Shown here piece by piece: positions 46,416-57,930 of a DNA stretch of 64,000 nt; position 1 is the stretch's first letter, and the number at the start of each line of letters is the position of its first letter. Under the pieces are notes generated by a model. That model was given only the letters and a program-made list of their open reading frames with translations, was not told where the DNA came from and did not search any database. Made by a program: the position numbers and the translations under genes. Source of the DNA: Herbaspirillum chlorophenolicum (GTDB lineage Bacteria; Pseudomonadota; Gammaproteobacteria; Burkholderiales; Burkholderiaceae_D); assembly GCF_001189955.1 (NCBI RefSeq), contig NZ_LFLT01000023.1, positions 1 through 64,000 of the forward strand, read 5' to 3'.

Positions 46416-48509
46416 ATGTTAAGCGCATCCTACGACAGCCTCCTGGTTGCCGTTTCGCTGTTCGTTGCCATCCTCGCCTCCTATACGGCACTGGATATGG
46501 CCGAGCGCATCAATACCACCAGCAACCTGCATTCCATGGCGGCGCGCCTGTGGCTGGCCGGCGGCGCGGTGGCGATGGGGATCGGCATCTGGTCGATGCA
46601 CTTCATCGGCATGCTGGCTTTCCGCTTGCCCATCCTGCTGGGCTACGACCCCTGGATCACCATGCTGTCGCTGGTGATCGCCATTGCCGTGTCCGGCTAT
46701 GCGCTGTGGATTGCCACACGTCCGGAACTGCCGCTGCGCCGGTTGCTGAGCAGCGCGCTGCTGATGGGAACCGGCATCGCCAGCATGCATTACACCGGCA
46801 TGGCGGCCATGCGCATGAGTCCCGGCATCGAATACGACCCGCTCTTGTTCGTCGCGTCCCTGGTCATCGCAATCGTGGCGTCGGCCGCGGCGTTGTGGAT
46901 TGCCTTTCGCCTGCGCCGCAATACCCCGCATGTGAAAGCCGCCCGCGCCGCCGCGTCGATCGTGATGGGCATTGCCATCGTCGGCATGCATTACACCGGC
47001 ATGGATGCCGCCAATTTCCCGGCCAACTCGATCTGCATGGCCGCCCGCGAAGGCGTCAGCCCCGGCTGGCTGGCGATCCTGATTATCGTGGTGACGCTGG
47101 CCGTCCTGACCATCGCACTGCTGACGTCGGTGCTGGATGCCCGCCTTGAGTCGCGCACCGCCAAGCTGGCCAGCTCACTGGCCGAAGCCAACGAGGAGCT
47201 GACCCAGATGGTGCTGCACGACCACCTGACCAAGTTGCCTAACCGTACGCTGCTGGAAGACCGCCTGACCCAGGCCATCAACAAGGCTTCGCGCAGCAAA
47301 GGCCGTTTTGCGCTGATGTTCATGGACCTGGATGGCTTCAAGGCCATCAACGACTCGCTCGGCCACCATATCGGTGATCGCTTGCTGGTGGAGGTGGCGC
47401 AGCGCCTGAGCAATGCCATGCGCGCGCACGACACGGTGGCGCGTCTGGGTGGCGATGAATTCGTGATCCTGGTGGAGCTGGACAAGCCGGACGACGCCAT
47501 GCCGGTCGCCGAGAAACTGGTCGAGGCAGTCAACCAGCCCTTTATGGTGGAAAAGCATGAGCTGCGCGTCTCGGCCAGTATCGGCATCGCCATCTATCCG
47601 GATGACGGCAACACGCGCCATGACCTGGTGATCAATGCCGATGCCGCCATGTACCACACCAAGCGCAGCGGCCGTAACGGCTACAACTTCTTCGAACCAT
47701 CGATGAACGCCAATGCGCACAACCAGTTGCAATGGCTGCAGGACTTGCGCGTAGCGCTGGAACGCGGCCAGTTCCGCCTGGTGTACCAGCCCAAGTTCAT
47801 GTCGCCCGACGGTCCCGTGATCGGCGCCGAGGCGCTGCTGCGCTGGCAGCATCCGGTGCATGGCATGGTTGGCCCCGATGACTTCATCGCGCTGGCCGAA
47901 CGCTCCGGCCTGATCATCCCGATCGGTGCCTGGGTGCTCGATGAAGCCTGCCGCCAGATGCGCGAATGGCTCACGCTCGGCTACCAGGACTGGAAGATCG
48001 CGGTCAACCTGTCGGCGTTGCAGTTCAACGATCCCCAGTTACTCGATGTGGTGCAGGCGGTGCTGGAGAAGCACCAGTTACCGCCGCATTGCCTCACGCT
48101 CGAAGTGACCGAATCGACTGCCATGTACGACACCGCGTCCAGCATGCAGACGCTGCAGAAGATCGCCGACCTGGGCGTGGATATCTCCATCGACGATTTC
48201 GGCACCGGTTATTCCAGCCTGCTGTACCTCAAGCGTTTGCCGGCCAACGAACTCAAGATCGATCGCGGCTTTGTCCGCGACCTTTCGGCGGGCACCGAGG
48301 ATGCCGCCATCGTCTCGGCCATCGTGGCGCTGGGGCGCACGCTCAACCTGCGCATCGTGGCCGAAGGGGTGGAAACCGAAGTACAGCAGGCGTTCCTCAC
48401 ATCGGTCGGCTGCGATGCGCTGCAGGGCTACCTCATGGGGCGCCCGGTGCCGCCGGAACAATTCCTGCAGGCAATTCAGCCGCAACAGCCAACCATGCGC
48501 CAGGCCTGA
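46416..48509 (+). CDS. MHYT-GGDEF-EAL cyclic-di-GMP signalling protein
   Basis: Inner-membrane protein of 697 residues. Seven membrane segments form an MHYT sensor, with its three repeats MHFIGM (about 61), MHYTGM (about 124) and MHYTGM (about 190), thought to bind copper and gas ligands. A GGDEF domain follows with the intact RLGGDEFVIL (about 343), then an EAL domain with GAEALLRW (about 470) and DDFGTGYSS. Both catalytic signatures are intact, so it may make and degrade c-di-GMP. The start MLSASYDS at 46416 precedes the first membrane segment; the upstream extension to 46320 is not hydrophobic and was rejected. Confidence 0.92.
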   Translation: MLSASYDSLLVAVSLFVAILASYTALDMAERINTTSNLHSMAARLWLAGGAVAMGIGIWSMHFIGMLAFRLPILLGYDPWITMLSLVIAIAVSGYALWIATRPELPLRRLLSSALLMGTGIASMHYTGMAAMRMSPGIEYDPLLFVASLVIAIVASAAALWIAFRLRRNTPHVKAARAAASIVMGIAIVGMHYTGMDAANFPANSICMAAREGVSPGWLAILIIVVTLAVLTIALLTSVLDARLESRTAKLASSLAEANEELTQMVLHDHLTKLPNRTLLEDRLTQAINKASRSKGRFALMFMDLDGFKAINDSLGHHIGDRLLVEVAQRLSNAMRAHDTVARLGGDEFVILVELDKPDDAMPVAEKLVEAVNQPFMVEKHELRVSASIGIAIYPDDGNTRHDLVINADAAMYHTKRSGRNGYNFFEPSMNANAHNQLQWLQDLRVALERGQFRLVYQPKFMSPDGPVIGAEALLRWQHPVHGMVGPDDFIALAERSGLIIPIGAWVLDEACRQMREWLTLGYQDWKIAVNLSALQFNDPQLLDVVQAVLEKHQLPPHCLTLEVTESTAMYDTASSMQTLQKIADLGVDISIDDFGTGYSSLLYLKRLPANELKIDRGFVRDLSAGTEDAAIVSAIVALGRTLNLRIVAEGVETEVQQAFLTSVGCDALQGYLMGRPVPPEQFLQAIQPQQPTMRQA

Positions 48510-48795
48510 CGGCGACCCGGTTTCCATCGTTTTCCCAGCGCTTGGGAGCATCCAGGCGCATTTCCCTATATCCGCACGGAAACCCGTAGCCCGCGCGGCT
48601 GTGCCACGTTTCCTATCCAATAAATTGGCAGGTGCCCGTCCGGTTATTCCAACGATCGCGCCGATGGGCTTGATGCAAGATGCAATGGCGAGCCGGGTGC
48701 TTTTCGGGGCTTGGCTTGTTGGCCGCCGGCGCGGATGGACATGAGGATCAAAAACGATACATGCCGGCAGCAGCCGGCGGAGGATGGAGCAGACC

Positions 48796-50424
48796 ATGAG
48801 CATTATCGGCAATATGAACATCGGCAAACGCCTGGCACTGGGCTTTGCGATCATTCTTGGCTTGTCGGTGGCGATTACCGGTATCGGCATCTGGCGCTTG
48901 CAGACGCTGGCCGAGGCCACCCAGCAGATGATGGACAAGCCTATCGCCAAGGAGCGCTATATCTCCGACTGGTATCGCAACACCTATAGCGGCATCCGGC
49001 GCGCTACCGCGGTGGCCAAGAGCAGCGACCCTTCGCTGTCGGCTTTCTTCAAGCCGGAGACCGACGAAGCCACGCGTGTCTCCAGCGAACTGCAGAAGAA
49101 GGTCCAGGAACTGGTCGTGACCGAAGAGGAAAAGCAACTGCTCGGGAAAATCGTCGGCACCCTGCGCAAGCAATACCTCGCTACCCGCGATGTGATCTAC
49201 AAGGAAAAGGCCAAGGACAATCCGGACCAGGAGCTGATCAAGAACGCATTGGAAAAGGATTACCTGCCGGCGGCCAAGGCCTATCAGGAAGGGGTGGAGG
49301 CCTTGATGAACCTGCAGCGCAAAGAGCTTGATGCGCTGGCGACGAGCAACGAGCGCATCGCCAAACAGAGCGCGATATTGCTGGGTGTGCTGGAAGCGCT
49401 GGTGCTGGTGTTCGGCGTGGCTTGCGCCTGGTTCCTGACAGTGGGCATCACGCGGCCGCTCAATACCGCGGTGAAGGTTTCGCGCCAGGTGGCCCAGGGC
49501 GATCTTTCGGCTGAGATCACGGTCAAGACCAAGGATGAAGCCGGCCAGCTGCTGCAGGCCCTGCAGGACATGAATTCCAACCTGCGCAATATCGTGAGCA
49601 ACGTGCGCGTCGGTACCGAGACCATCAACACGGCATCTGCCGAAATCGCCAACGGCAACCTCGACCTCTCCGCGCGCACCGAGCAGCAGGCCGGTTCGCT
49701 GGAGGAGACTGCATCGGCGATGGAACAGCTCACCTCTACCGTCAAGCAGAACGCCGACAACGCGCGCCAGGCCAACCAGATGGCAGCATCGGCTTCGCAG
49801 GTGGCCGAGCAGGGCGGGACGGTGGTCAATCAGGTGGTGCAGACCATGGCATCGATCAACGATTCATCGCGCAAGATCGTCGACATCATCAGCGTGATCG
49901 ACGGCATCGCCTTTCAGACCAACATCCTGGCGTTGAATGCCGCGGTGGAAGCCGCGCGCGCAGGCGAGCAGGGGCGCGGTTTTGCCGTGGTGGCGTCCGA
50001 GGTGCGTTCATTGGCGCAGCGTTCGGCAGCGGCGGCCAAGGAAATCAAGTCGCTGATCGACGATTCGGTGGAGAAGGTGGGTACGGGCAGCCAATTGGTG
50101 TCCCAGGCCGGACGCACCATGGATGAAGTCGTGGCCAGCGTGCGCCGCGTGACCGATGTGATGGCCGAGATCACCGCCGCCAGCCAGGAGCAGAGCAACG
50201 GCATCGAAGAGGTCAATCGCGCCATTACGCAGATGGATGAGAATACCCAGCAAAATGCCGCCTTGGTGGAGCAAGCGGCGGCCGCTGCGCAGTCGATGCA
50301 GGAGCAGGCGTCCAAGCTGTCGCAACTGGTCAGCGTATTCAACCTGCACGGCGAAACGGTATCGAATGGCTCAACTGCGCCTTATGTCATCGACGTCACG
50401 CCGGCGCAGGCGCGGTTGCCGTAA
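48796..50424 (+). CDS. Methyl-accepting chemotaxis protein
   Basis: Chemoreceptor of 542 residues. Membrane segment 1 near 10-30, a four-helix-bundle-type periplasmic ligand domain (about 35-188), membrane segment 2 near 190-212 (ILLGVLEALVLVFGVACAWF), HAMP to about 265, then the signalling domain. The hairpin tip is typical (VVASEVRSLAQRSAAAAKEIK). There is no NWETF-like CheR-docking pentapeptide at the C-terminus. The ATG at 48796 has GGAG 6 bp upstream; the ATG at 48784 lies on top of its own ribosome site. Ligand unknown; no che genes nearby. Confidence 0.92.
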   Translation: MSIIGNMNIGKRLALGFAIILGLSVAITGIGIWRLQTLAEATQQMMDKPIAKERYISDWYRNTYSGIRRATAVAKSSDPSLSAFFKPETDEATRVSSELQKKVQELVVTEEEKQLLGKIVGTLRKQYLATRDVIYKEKAKDNPDQELIKNALEKDYLPAAKAYQEGVEALMNLQRKELDALATSNERIAKQSAILLGVLEALVLVFGVACAWFLTVGITRPLNTAVKVSRQVAQGDLSAEITVKTKDEAGQLLQALQDMNSNLRNIVSNVRVGTETINTASAEIANGNLDLSARTEQQAGSLEETASAMEQLTSTVKQNADNARQANQMAASASQVAEQGGTVVNQVVQTMASINDSSRKIVDIISVIDGIAFQTNILALNAAVEAARAGEQGRGFAVVASEVRSLAQRSAAAAKEIKSLIDDSVEKVGTGSQLVSQAGRTMDEVVASVRRVTDVMAEITAASQEQSNGIEEVNRAITQMDENTQQNAALVEQAAAAAQSMQEQASKLSQLVSVFNLHGETVSNGSTAPYVIDVTPAQARLP

Positions 50425-50479
50425 TACGGCGGCAGGCGACTCACGAACCTGGACGCAAGCATTCCTGAGGGGGAAGTTT

Positions 50480-50520
50480 GGGGCGGATGACCGGATATGG
50501 CTTCCGCCCCTTTATTTTTT
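50480..50520 (+). terminator. Rho-independent terminator
   Basis: GGGGCGGA (50480-50487) pairs with TCCGCCCC (50503-50510) and is followed by TTTATTTTTT. It ends the chemoreceptor transcript. Confidence 0.85.
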
Positions 50521-50551
50521 GCGGAATGCATGCCAGCGGGGGGAGGGGGCT

Positions 50552-51034
50552 TCAGTTGCCACCGCATTCAAGCCGGTATTGCTCATCGGCGCGCCTGGCT
50601 TTGCGCTGGGCGTTTTCCAGCTTTTTATCGTTGGGTCGCAGGGGCAAGGTGCTTGCTTGCTGCACATCTTGCTCGGCCCAGCGGCGGCGCAATGCCAGTT
50701 TGGCGCATGCCTTTTTCTGTGCGGCCTCGGCGCGCAACTGCTGCCGTTCATGGTTGCGGGTTTGCATTGCGCTCTTCGCGGCTTCGGTTTTTTCTTTGGC
50801 GGAATCCGGCGGCACCGGTCTGGCCGGTTTGACGGCAGGGACAACGGGCAGCGGCGGTGGCGCGAGCTCTTGCGCGCCGGTGCAGGCATGGTCGCTGTAG
50901 GTGGCGTTGCCGGCCGCATCGATACATTTGTAGATCGCAGCCGATGCCATCGGCGAGAGACTGAGCAGGGACAAGGCCGACACTGATGCGCTGAGCGCGT
51001 GCGAAAGGCGGGAGAAAAACAGGGGGAGATGCAT
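50552..51034 (-). CDS. DUF4124 domain periplasmic protein
   Basis: 160 residues from the ATG at 51034 (MHLPLFFSRL) with GAGGA upstream. A Sec signal ends near PMASA, followed by IYKCIDAAGNATYSDHAC, the DUF4124 signature with a conserved Cys pair. The rest is a Pro-rich linker and a charged helical region (about residues 75-140) with Cys at both ends. Function unknown; the family is common in Burkholderiales and is thought to be periplasmic. Confidence 0.82.
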   Translation of the reverse strand: MHLPLFFSRLSHALSASVSALSLLSLSPMASAAIYKCIDAAGNATYSDHACTGAQELAPPPLPVVPAVKPARPVPPDSAKEKTEAAKSAMQTRNHERQQLRAEAAQKKACAKLALRRRWAEQDVQQASTLPLRPNDKKLENAQRKARRADEQYRLECGGN

Positions 51035-51145
51035 CAAGGCGTCCTCGCGGCAAGGAAAGAACTGTGCGCCGCCGATGGCGCGCACCTGTTCTCCCTGCCG
51101 CTCCCGATTGTGTGTGCGACGGACTGGCGCCGTCGTCGCGGCAGG

Positions 51146-52552
51146 TCAGATGACCTTGCCCGGATTCATCAGGTTATGCGGATCCAGCGCGGTTTTGATG
51201 GTGCGCATCAGTTTAAGTTCGACCGGCGACTTGTAGCGCGTGATCTCATCGCGCTTGAGTGCGCCGAGCCCATGTTCGGCGGAGATGGAGCCGCCGAAAC
51301 GGTCGACGCTGTCATGCACCACCAGGTTGATGGCATGCTGCTGGCCGATGAAGTCGGTATCGGCCATGCCAAGCGGCGGCGAGACGTTGTAGTGCAGGTT
51401 GCCGTCGCCGAGATGGCCGAAGGTCACCATGCGGCAAGCGGGCGATGCCTGCTGCACCAGCGTGTCGGTGGCCTCGATGAATTCGGCAATGCGCGAGATC
51501 GGCACCGAGATGTCGTGCTTGATGTTCTTGCCTTCGTGGGCCTGGGCCATCGAAATATTTTCGCGCAATTGCCACAGCGCTTTCGATTGCGCGATCGATG
51601 AGGCGATGACGGCGTCGTCGATCAATTGCTGTTCCAGCGCGTTGCCGATCACTTCTTCGAACATGGCGCGTGCGTGTTCTTCCGATTCGTTGTCCGACAA
51701 TTCCAGCAGTACGTATTGGGCGTGGCGCTGTGCGAAGGGCAGGCGCTGGTCGGGGAAGTGCTTGCATACCAGTTGCAGGCAAAAGTCCGACATCAGCTCG
51801 AAGCCGGTCAGCGCCGGGCCGCAGCGTGATTGCGCCAGGTTCAGCAATTGCAGCGCCTGCGCCGGCGTCTTCAGCGCGGCCAGCGCGGTGACTTGCGCGC
51901 GTGGTTGCGGGAACAGCTTCAGAACCGCCGCCGTGATCACACCCAGCGTGCCCTCGGCGCCGATGAACAGGTCGCGCAGGTCGTAGCCGGTATTGTCCTT
52001 GCGCAGGCCGCGCAGGCTGCTCATCACTTCGCCTTGCGCCGTGACCACTTCCAGCCCAAGGCATAGCTCGCGGGTATTGCCATAGCGCAGAACACCGGTG
52101 CCGCCGGCATTGGTGGAGAGGTTGCCGCCGATGGTGCAGCTGCCTTCGGCGGCCAGCGACAGCGGGAACAGCCGGCCGGCGGCAGCCGCTTCCTGCTGGA
52201 TGTGCTGCAGGATGCAGCCGGCTTCGACCGTCATGGTGTTGTTGACCGGATCGACGGCGCGCACGCGGTTCAGGCGTTTAAGCGACAGCACGGCGGCATT
52301 GCCTTGCTGGTCGGGCACGCTGCCCAGTACCAGGCCGGTGTTGCCGCCTTGCGGCACCAGCGGCACGCGATGCCGGTCGCACAGCTTGACGATGGCCGCC
52401 ACCTCGGTGGTGTCTGCCGGGCGCAGCACCGCCACCGCACGGCCGGTGAAGCGGCCGCGCTGGTCGGTCAGGTAGCCGGCGGTGTCGTGGGTTTCGGTGA
52501 GGACATGCGCCGCGCCGATGGCAGCGCGGCAGGCTTGCAGGAATTGGTTCAT
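51146..52552 (-). CDS. FAD-linked D-2-hydroxyacid oxidase/dehydrogenase (GlcD/D2HGDH-like)
   Basis: Flavoprotein of the vanillyl-alcohol-oxidase fold, 468 residues, start MNQFLQACRA at 52552. FAD-binding region: PLVPQGGNTGLVLGSVP (about 75-90) and EGSCTIGGNLSTNAGG. The C-terminal FAD_oxidase_C half has VTFGHLGDGNLHYNV (metal-binding His) and SAEHGLGALKRD. It matches D-2-hydroxyglutarate or D-lactate dehydrogenases and glycolate oxidase subunit D. With no glcEF genes adjacent, a stand-alone D-2-hydroxyacid dehydrogenase is more likely. Confidence 0.9.
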   Translation of the reverse strand: MNQFLQACRAAIGAAHVLTETHDTAGYLTDQRGRFTGRAVAVLRPADTTEVAAIVKLCDRHRVPLVPQGGNTGLVLGSVPDQQGNAAVLSLKRLNRVRAVDPVNNTMTVEAGCILQHIQQEAAAAGRLFPLSLAAEGSCTIGGNLSTNAGGTGVLRYGNTRELCLGLEVVTAQGEVMSSLRGLRKDNTGYDLRDLFIGAEGTLGVITAAVLKLFPQPRAQVTALAALKTPAQALQLLNLAQSRCGPALTGFELMSDFCLQLVCKHFPDQRLPFAQRHAQYVLLELSDNESEEHARAMFEEVIGNALEQQLIDDAVIASSIAQSKALWQLRENISMAQAHEGKNIKHDISVPISRIAEFIEATDTLVQQASPACRMVTFGHLGDGNLHYNVSPPLGMADTDFIGQQHAINLVVHDSVDRFGGSISAEHGLGALKRDEITRYKSPVELKLMRTIKTALDPHNLMNPGKVI

Positions 52553-52622
52553 CGCACGATGCGGGCGCATGCCCGCCTGTATGGGGGAGCCCGCGCCGGA
52601 CATGGCGCGGGGCAGCAAAGGC

Positions 52623-54962
<2,340 letters not shown>

Positions 54963-55373
54963 TTGGAAATCCCCCGAAAAGATTACCGTTGCGCCCGATG
55001 CCAGGAGACGTTGTCCCGGCTTGCCAGAGCGCATGGTCGATGGTCAGTTACCCGGATGGTCGACGCCGCCGAGTCCGGCTGCGTTGGCCGGTTTGCGATA
55101 CTGTCGATGTCCCCGGAAAAAGTTTAGTCGACATTAAGTTGATTGATGAGCCTTTTGTTGAAAACTTTTCACTAAAAGTTCGGAAAATGAAGAAATATTG
55201 GCGATAATCCAATTTTCAGGCCCATCTGAACCGGATTGGATTAATCCTGCTGACCGGTCGGCGTATGGCTGATGTCATGGCTGATGCGATTCGATGGCAA
55301 TCTGGCCGGCAGGAACCAGTGGGCATGCGAGGAGGTCTCCTTGCGCTCCTTGCATTTGAAGTGAACCGATCCG
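54963..55373. other. Divergent gap between Liv-type binding protein and YihY-like genes
   Basis: About 410 bp. The stretch 55120-55220 is strikingly AT-rich and contains a small hairpin (AACTTTT/AAAAGTT at 55163-55180). It probably holds the promoter of the rightward gene. No gene is seen. Confidence 0.5.
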
Positions 55374-56750
55374 ATGTCTTCTTTCCGTTTTTCCCTGACC
55401 CATATGCGTGGCTTGACCCGTCAGCAGTTGCGCGATCTGTTCCGCTTTGCCGTGAGCCGGCTGGGCGAGGACCGCTTGCCGCAAGTGGCCGGCAGCCTGA
55501 CCTTCACCACCATCCTCTCGCTGGTGCCGATGCTGACGATCGCATTGGCGCTGTTTACTGCCTTTCCGCTGTTCTCCACCCTTCGTGCTTCGCTGGAAGC
55601 GTATTTCGTCGAGAACCTGATGCCCAAGGGCGTGGCCAATACCATCCTGGGCTACCTCAACCAGTTCGCCTCGAAGTCGGCGCGGCTGTCGGCGTTGGGC
55701 GCGGTGGCGCTGATTCTGACGTCGGTCATGACCATGTCGACCATCGAAAGCGTGTTCAACCAGATCTGGCGCGTCAAGAAATCGCGCCCGCTGGTGCAGC
55801 GCGTGCTGGTGTACTGGGCCATCATCACATTGGGGCCGTTGCTGATCGGGGTGTCGATCAGCGTGACATCGTTCTTGTCCACGGCCACCGGCGGCGCGGT
55901 CAAGAGTTTGCCCTGGCTGGGCGCCAGCTTCTACACCCTGGTGTCGCTGATGCTGTCGACCGTGGCGTATACCTTGCTCTACAGCACGGTGCCCAACCGG
56001 GCCGTGGACTGGCGCGATGCGCTGGCAGGCGGTTTGGTGGCGGCGGTCGGCGTGGAAATCGCCAAGCGGCTGTTCGCGGTTTATATCCTCAAGTTCCCCA
56101 CCTACACGATGGTGTACGGCGCAGTGGCCGTGCTGCCGATTTTCCTGCTGTGGATCTACATGATGTGGATGATCACGCTGATGGGCGCGCTGCTGACGGC
56201 GGCACTGCCGGTGGTGCGCTACGAACGCTGGTGGCATGTGTCATCGCCGGGGGCGGAGTTCATCGATGCGGTCAAGATCCTCAAGTTCCTGCACGCCGCG
56301 CGCACCGGCGAGGAAACTGCCGTGGTCGACATGGGGGATATCAGGCGCGCCACCAGGCTCGGCCTGGGCGAATTGCAGAACCTGCTGCGCAAGATGGAGG
56401 AGGCCGGCTGGGTCGCGTCGATCAGGCCCGAGGTCTCCCGCAAAGCATCATGGAACAAGCGCATCGTCGATGGCATGGACCGCTGGGCCTTGGTCGCCAA
56501 TCCTGCCGGGCTGAAGCTGGCGCAGGTGTATCGCCTGTTCGTATTCGACCCGGCGGTGCTGATCCACACGGGCGAGGAAGGGGCATTGGCCACGCGCGTG
56601 GAAGGGGCGGTCGATGCCGCGCTGGACCAGTCGCTGGACGAATATTGCAGCGCACAGGAAGTGGTGCAGCAAAAGGTCATGGCGGCTGTCGCGCCCGCAC
56701 CTTATGCGACGGTACCGCTGGAGGAACGGCGCAAGATGTGGGAGCGCTAG
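55374..56750 (+). CDS. YihY/UPF0761-family inner-membrane protein
   Basis: 458 residues. Residues 1-285 match the YihY (formerly RNase BN) family with about six membrane segments; LPQVAGSLTFTTILSLVPML and LWIYMMWMITLMGALLTAAL are typical. The remaining ~170 residues are a soluble cytoplasmic domain that includes a winged-helix-like stretch (ATRLGLGELQNLLRKMEEAG), longer than in the ~290-residue E. coli protein. The family is not a ribonuclease; function is unsettled. It stands alone, convergent to the DUF962 gene. Confidence 0.87.
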   Translation: MSSFRFSLTHMRGLTRQQLRDLFRFAVSRLGEDRLPQVAGSLTFTTILSLVPMLTIALALFTAFPLFSTLRASLEAYFVENLMPKGVANTILGYLNQFASKSARLSALGAVALILTSVMTMSTIESVFNQIWRVKKSRPLVQRVLVYWAIITLGPLLIGVSISVTSFLSTATGGAVKSLPWLGASFYTLVSLMLSTVAYTLLYSTVPNRAVDWRDALAGGLVAAVGVEIAKRLFAVYILKFPTYTMVYGAVAVLPIFLLWIYMMWMITLMGALLTAALPVVRYERWWHVSSPGAEFIDAVKILKFLHAARTGEETAVVDMGDIRRATRLGLGELQNLLRKMEEAGWVASIRPEVSRKASWNKRIVDGMDRWALVANPAGLKLAQVYRLFVFDPAVLIHTGEEGALATRVEGAVDAALDQSLDEYCSAQEVVQQKVMAAVAPAPYATVPLEERRKMWER

Positions 56751-56756
56751 GCTTTC

Positions 56757-57083
56757 TCAGAAAGAAATCTGCCCGGTCAGCATTTGCCAATACATGGTCC
56801 AGTCGCCGAGGAACGAATACAGAGGATGGCGGAAAGTGGCCGGCTGGTTTTTCTCGACCATGAAATGGCCGATCCAGGCAAAGCCGTAGCCGCAGACGAT
56901 GGCGGCCGGCAGCCACCACCACTGGTGGGTGATCAGCAGCAGCATCAGGCTCAGCAACGCCAGCGTCGAACCGAGGAAATGCAGTTGACGATTGACTCGA
57001 TGCGAGTGTTCACTCAGATATGTCGGATAGAAGTCGCTGAAGCTGGCATATTCCCGGTCGGGCAGCGCGGTGGACACACTCAT
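56757..57083 (-). CDS. DUF962 / Mpo1-like membrane protein
   Basis: 108 residues from the ATG at 57083 (MSVSTALPDREY). It has the family signature SEHSHRVNRQLHFLGS, two membrane segments, then CGYGFAWIGHFMVEKNQPATF with conserved His residues, and a C-terminal YSFLGDWTMYWQMLTG. Yeast Mpo1 in this family is an Fe(II) dioxygenase acting on 2-hydroxy fatty acids; bacterial function is not established. Its stop lies 6 bp from that of the convergent YihY-like gene. Confidence 0.88.
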   Translation of the reverse strand: MSVSTALPDREYASFSDFYPTYLSEHSHRVNRQLHFLGSTLALLSLMLLLITHQWWWLPAAIVCGYGFAWIGHFMVEKNQPATFRHPLYSFLGDWTMYWQMLTGQISF

Positions 57084-57307
57084 CTCCCAAAGTCTTGGTA
57101 ATTTCAGCTTAGTCAGCGCGTGTCGGATATTCAATGAAATAGTTGCAAAGCAGCGCGATTGCCGGTTGCCGAAACCGCGCCCTTGCCCGTACCATGCTAC
57201 TTACGCCGAGAGCGTGCGCAGCCATGCGATGTTGCCTGCACGAATTGGATTTTTCAGGCACCATCGGCTACAGTCAAAACAGCACAATATAAATTTAGGA
57301 TGACATC

Positions 57308-57763
57308 ATGAAAGTCTCTGAAATCCTCAAGGTCAAAGGCAACATTCTGTTCACCGTCACGCCCGAAACCCCGATTCAGGAGGCGGTCGCTGCGATGGCG
57401 GAGAAAGACATCGGTTCTTTGGTGGTGATGGAGTACGGCGACCTGGTGGGCATGCTGACCTTCCGCGAGGTATTGCTGACGCTGCACAAGAGCGGCGGCG
57501 CGCTGGGTTCGTCGACCGTGCGCAGGCACATGAACGATGCGCCCATCACTGTCACCCCGGACACCGATCTCAACGAAGTGCGCCGCATCATGCTGGAAAA
57601 GCACGCGCGCTACGTGCCGGTGATGGAGGCGCGCACCGTGCTGGGCGTGATGTCCTTCTACGACGTGGCCAAGGCGGTGCTGGACGCGCAAGGTTTCGAG
57701 AACAAGATGCTCAAGGCCTATATCCGCGACTGGCCGGCCGAGCACGAAGAGAACAACACCTGA
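57308..57763 (+). CDS. CBS-domain protein
   Basis: 151 residues made of two CBS motifs (about 8-60 and 75-130), enough for one Bateman module that binds adenine nucleotides. Pattern: TVTPETPIQEAVAAMAEKDI and TVTPDTDLNEVRRIMLEKHA, each followed by PV/LV-type strands. No enzymatic domain is attached, so it is probably a small regulatory or sensor protein. It stands before a terminator and the MFS-acyltransferase gene. Confidence 0.9.
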   Translation: MKVSEILKVKGNILFTVTPETPIQEAVAAMAEKDIGSLVVMEYGDLVGMLTFREVLLTLHKSGGALGSSTVRRHMNDAPITVTPDTDLNEVRRIMLEKHARYVPVMEARTVLGVMSFYDVAKAVLDAQGFENKMLKAYIRDWPAEHEENNT

Positions 57764-57837
57764 GCCAACGCCGGTGTAGCCCGGCCATGATGGCGGCTCC
57801 GTTATACTGGGGCCTGCTCCCACCAGGCCATATCAAG

Positions 57838-57865
57838 ACCGTTCCTCGGGGAACGGTTTTTTATT
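57838..57865 (+). terminator. Rho-independent terminator
   Basis: ACCGTTCC (57838-57845) pairs with GGAACGGT (57850-57857) around TCGG, followed by TTTTTATT. It ends the CBS-domain transcript, 75 bp after its stop, and lies upstream of the acyltransferase fusion gene. Confidence 0.85.
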
Positions 57866-57930
57866 GCCCGCTGCGTCTCGTTATTGTTTGAAGTTTTGCC
57901 GTCCATCCGATTACAGCCACCGACTTCTCC

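Noticed and set aside
55163-55180. AACTTTT/AAAAGTT hairpin as terminator
   Set aside because: Stem is short and AT-only with no T-run; it lies in an AT-rich promoter-like stretch, so chance is likely.
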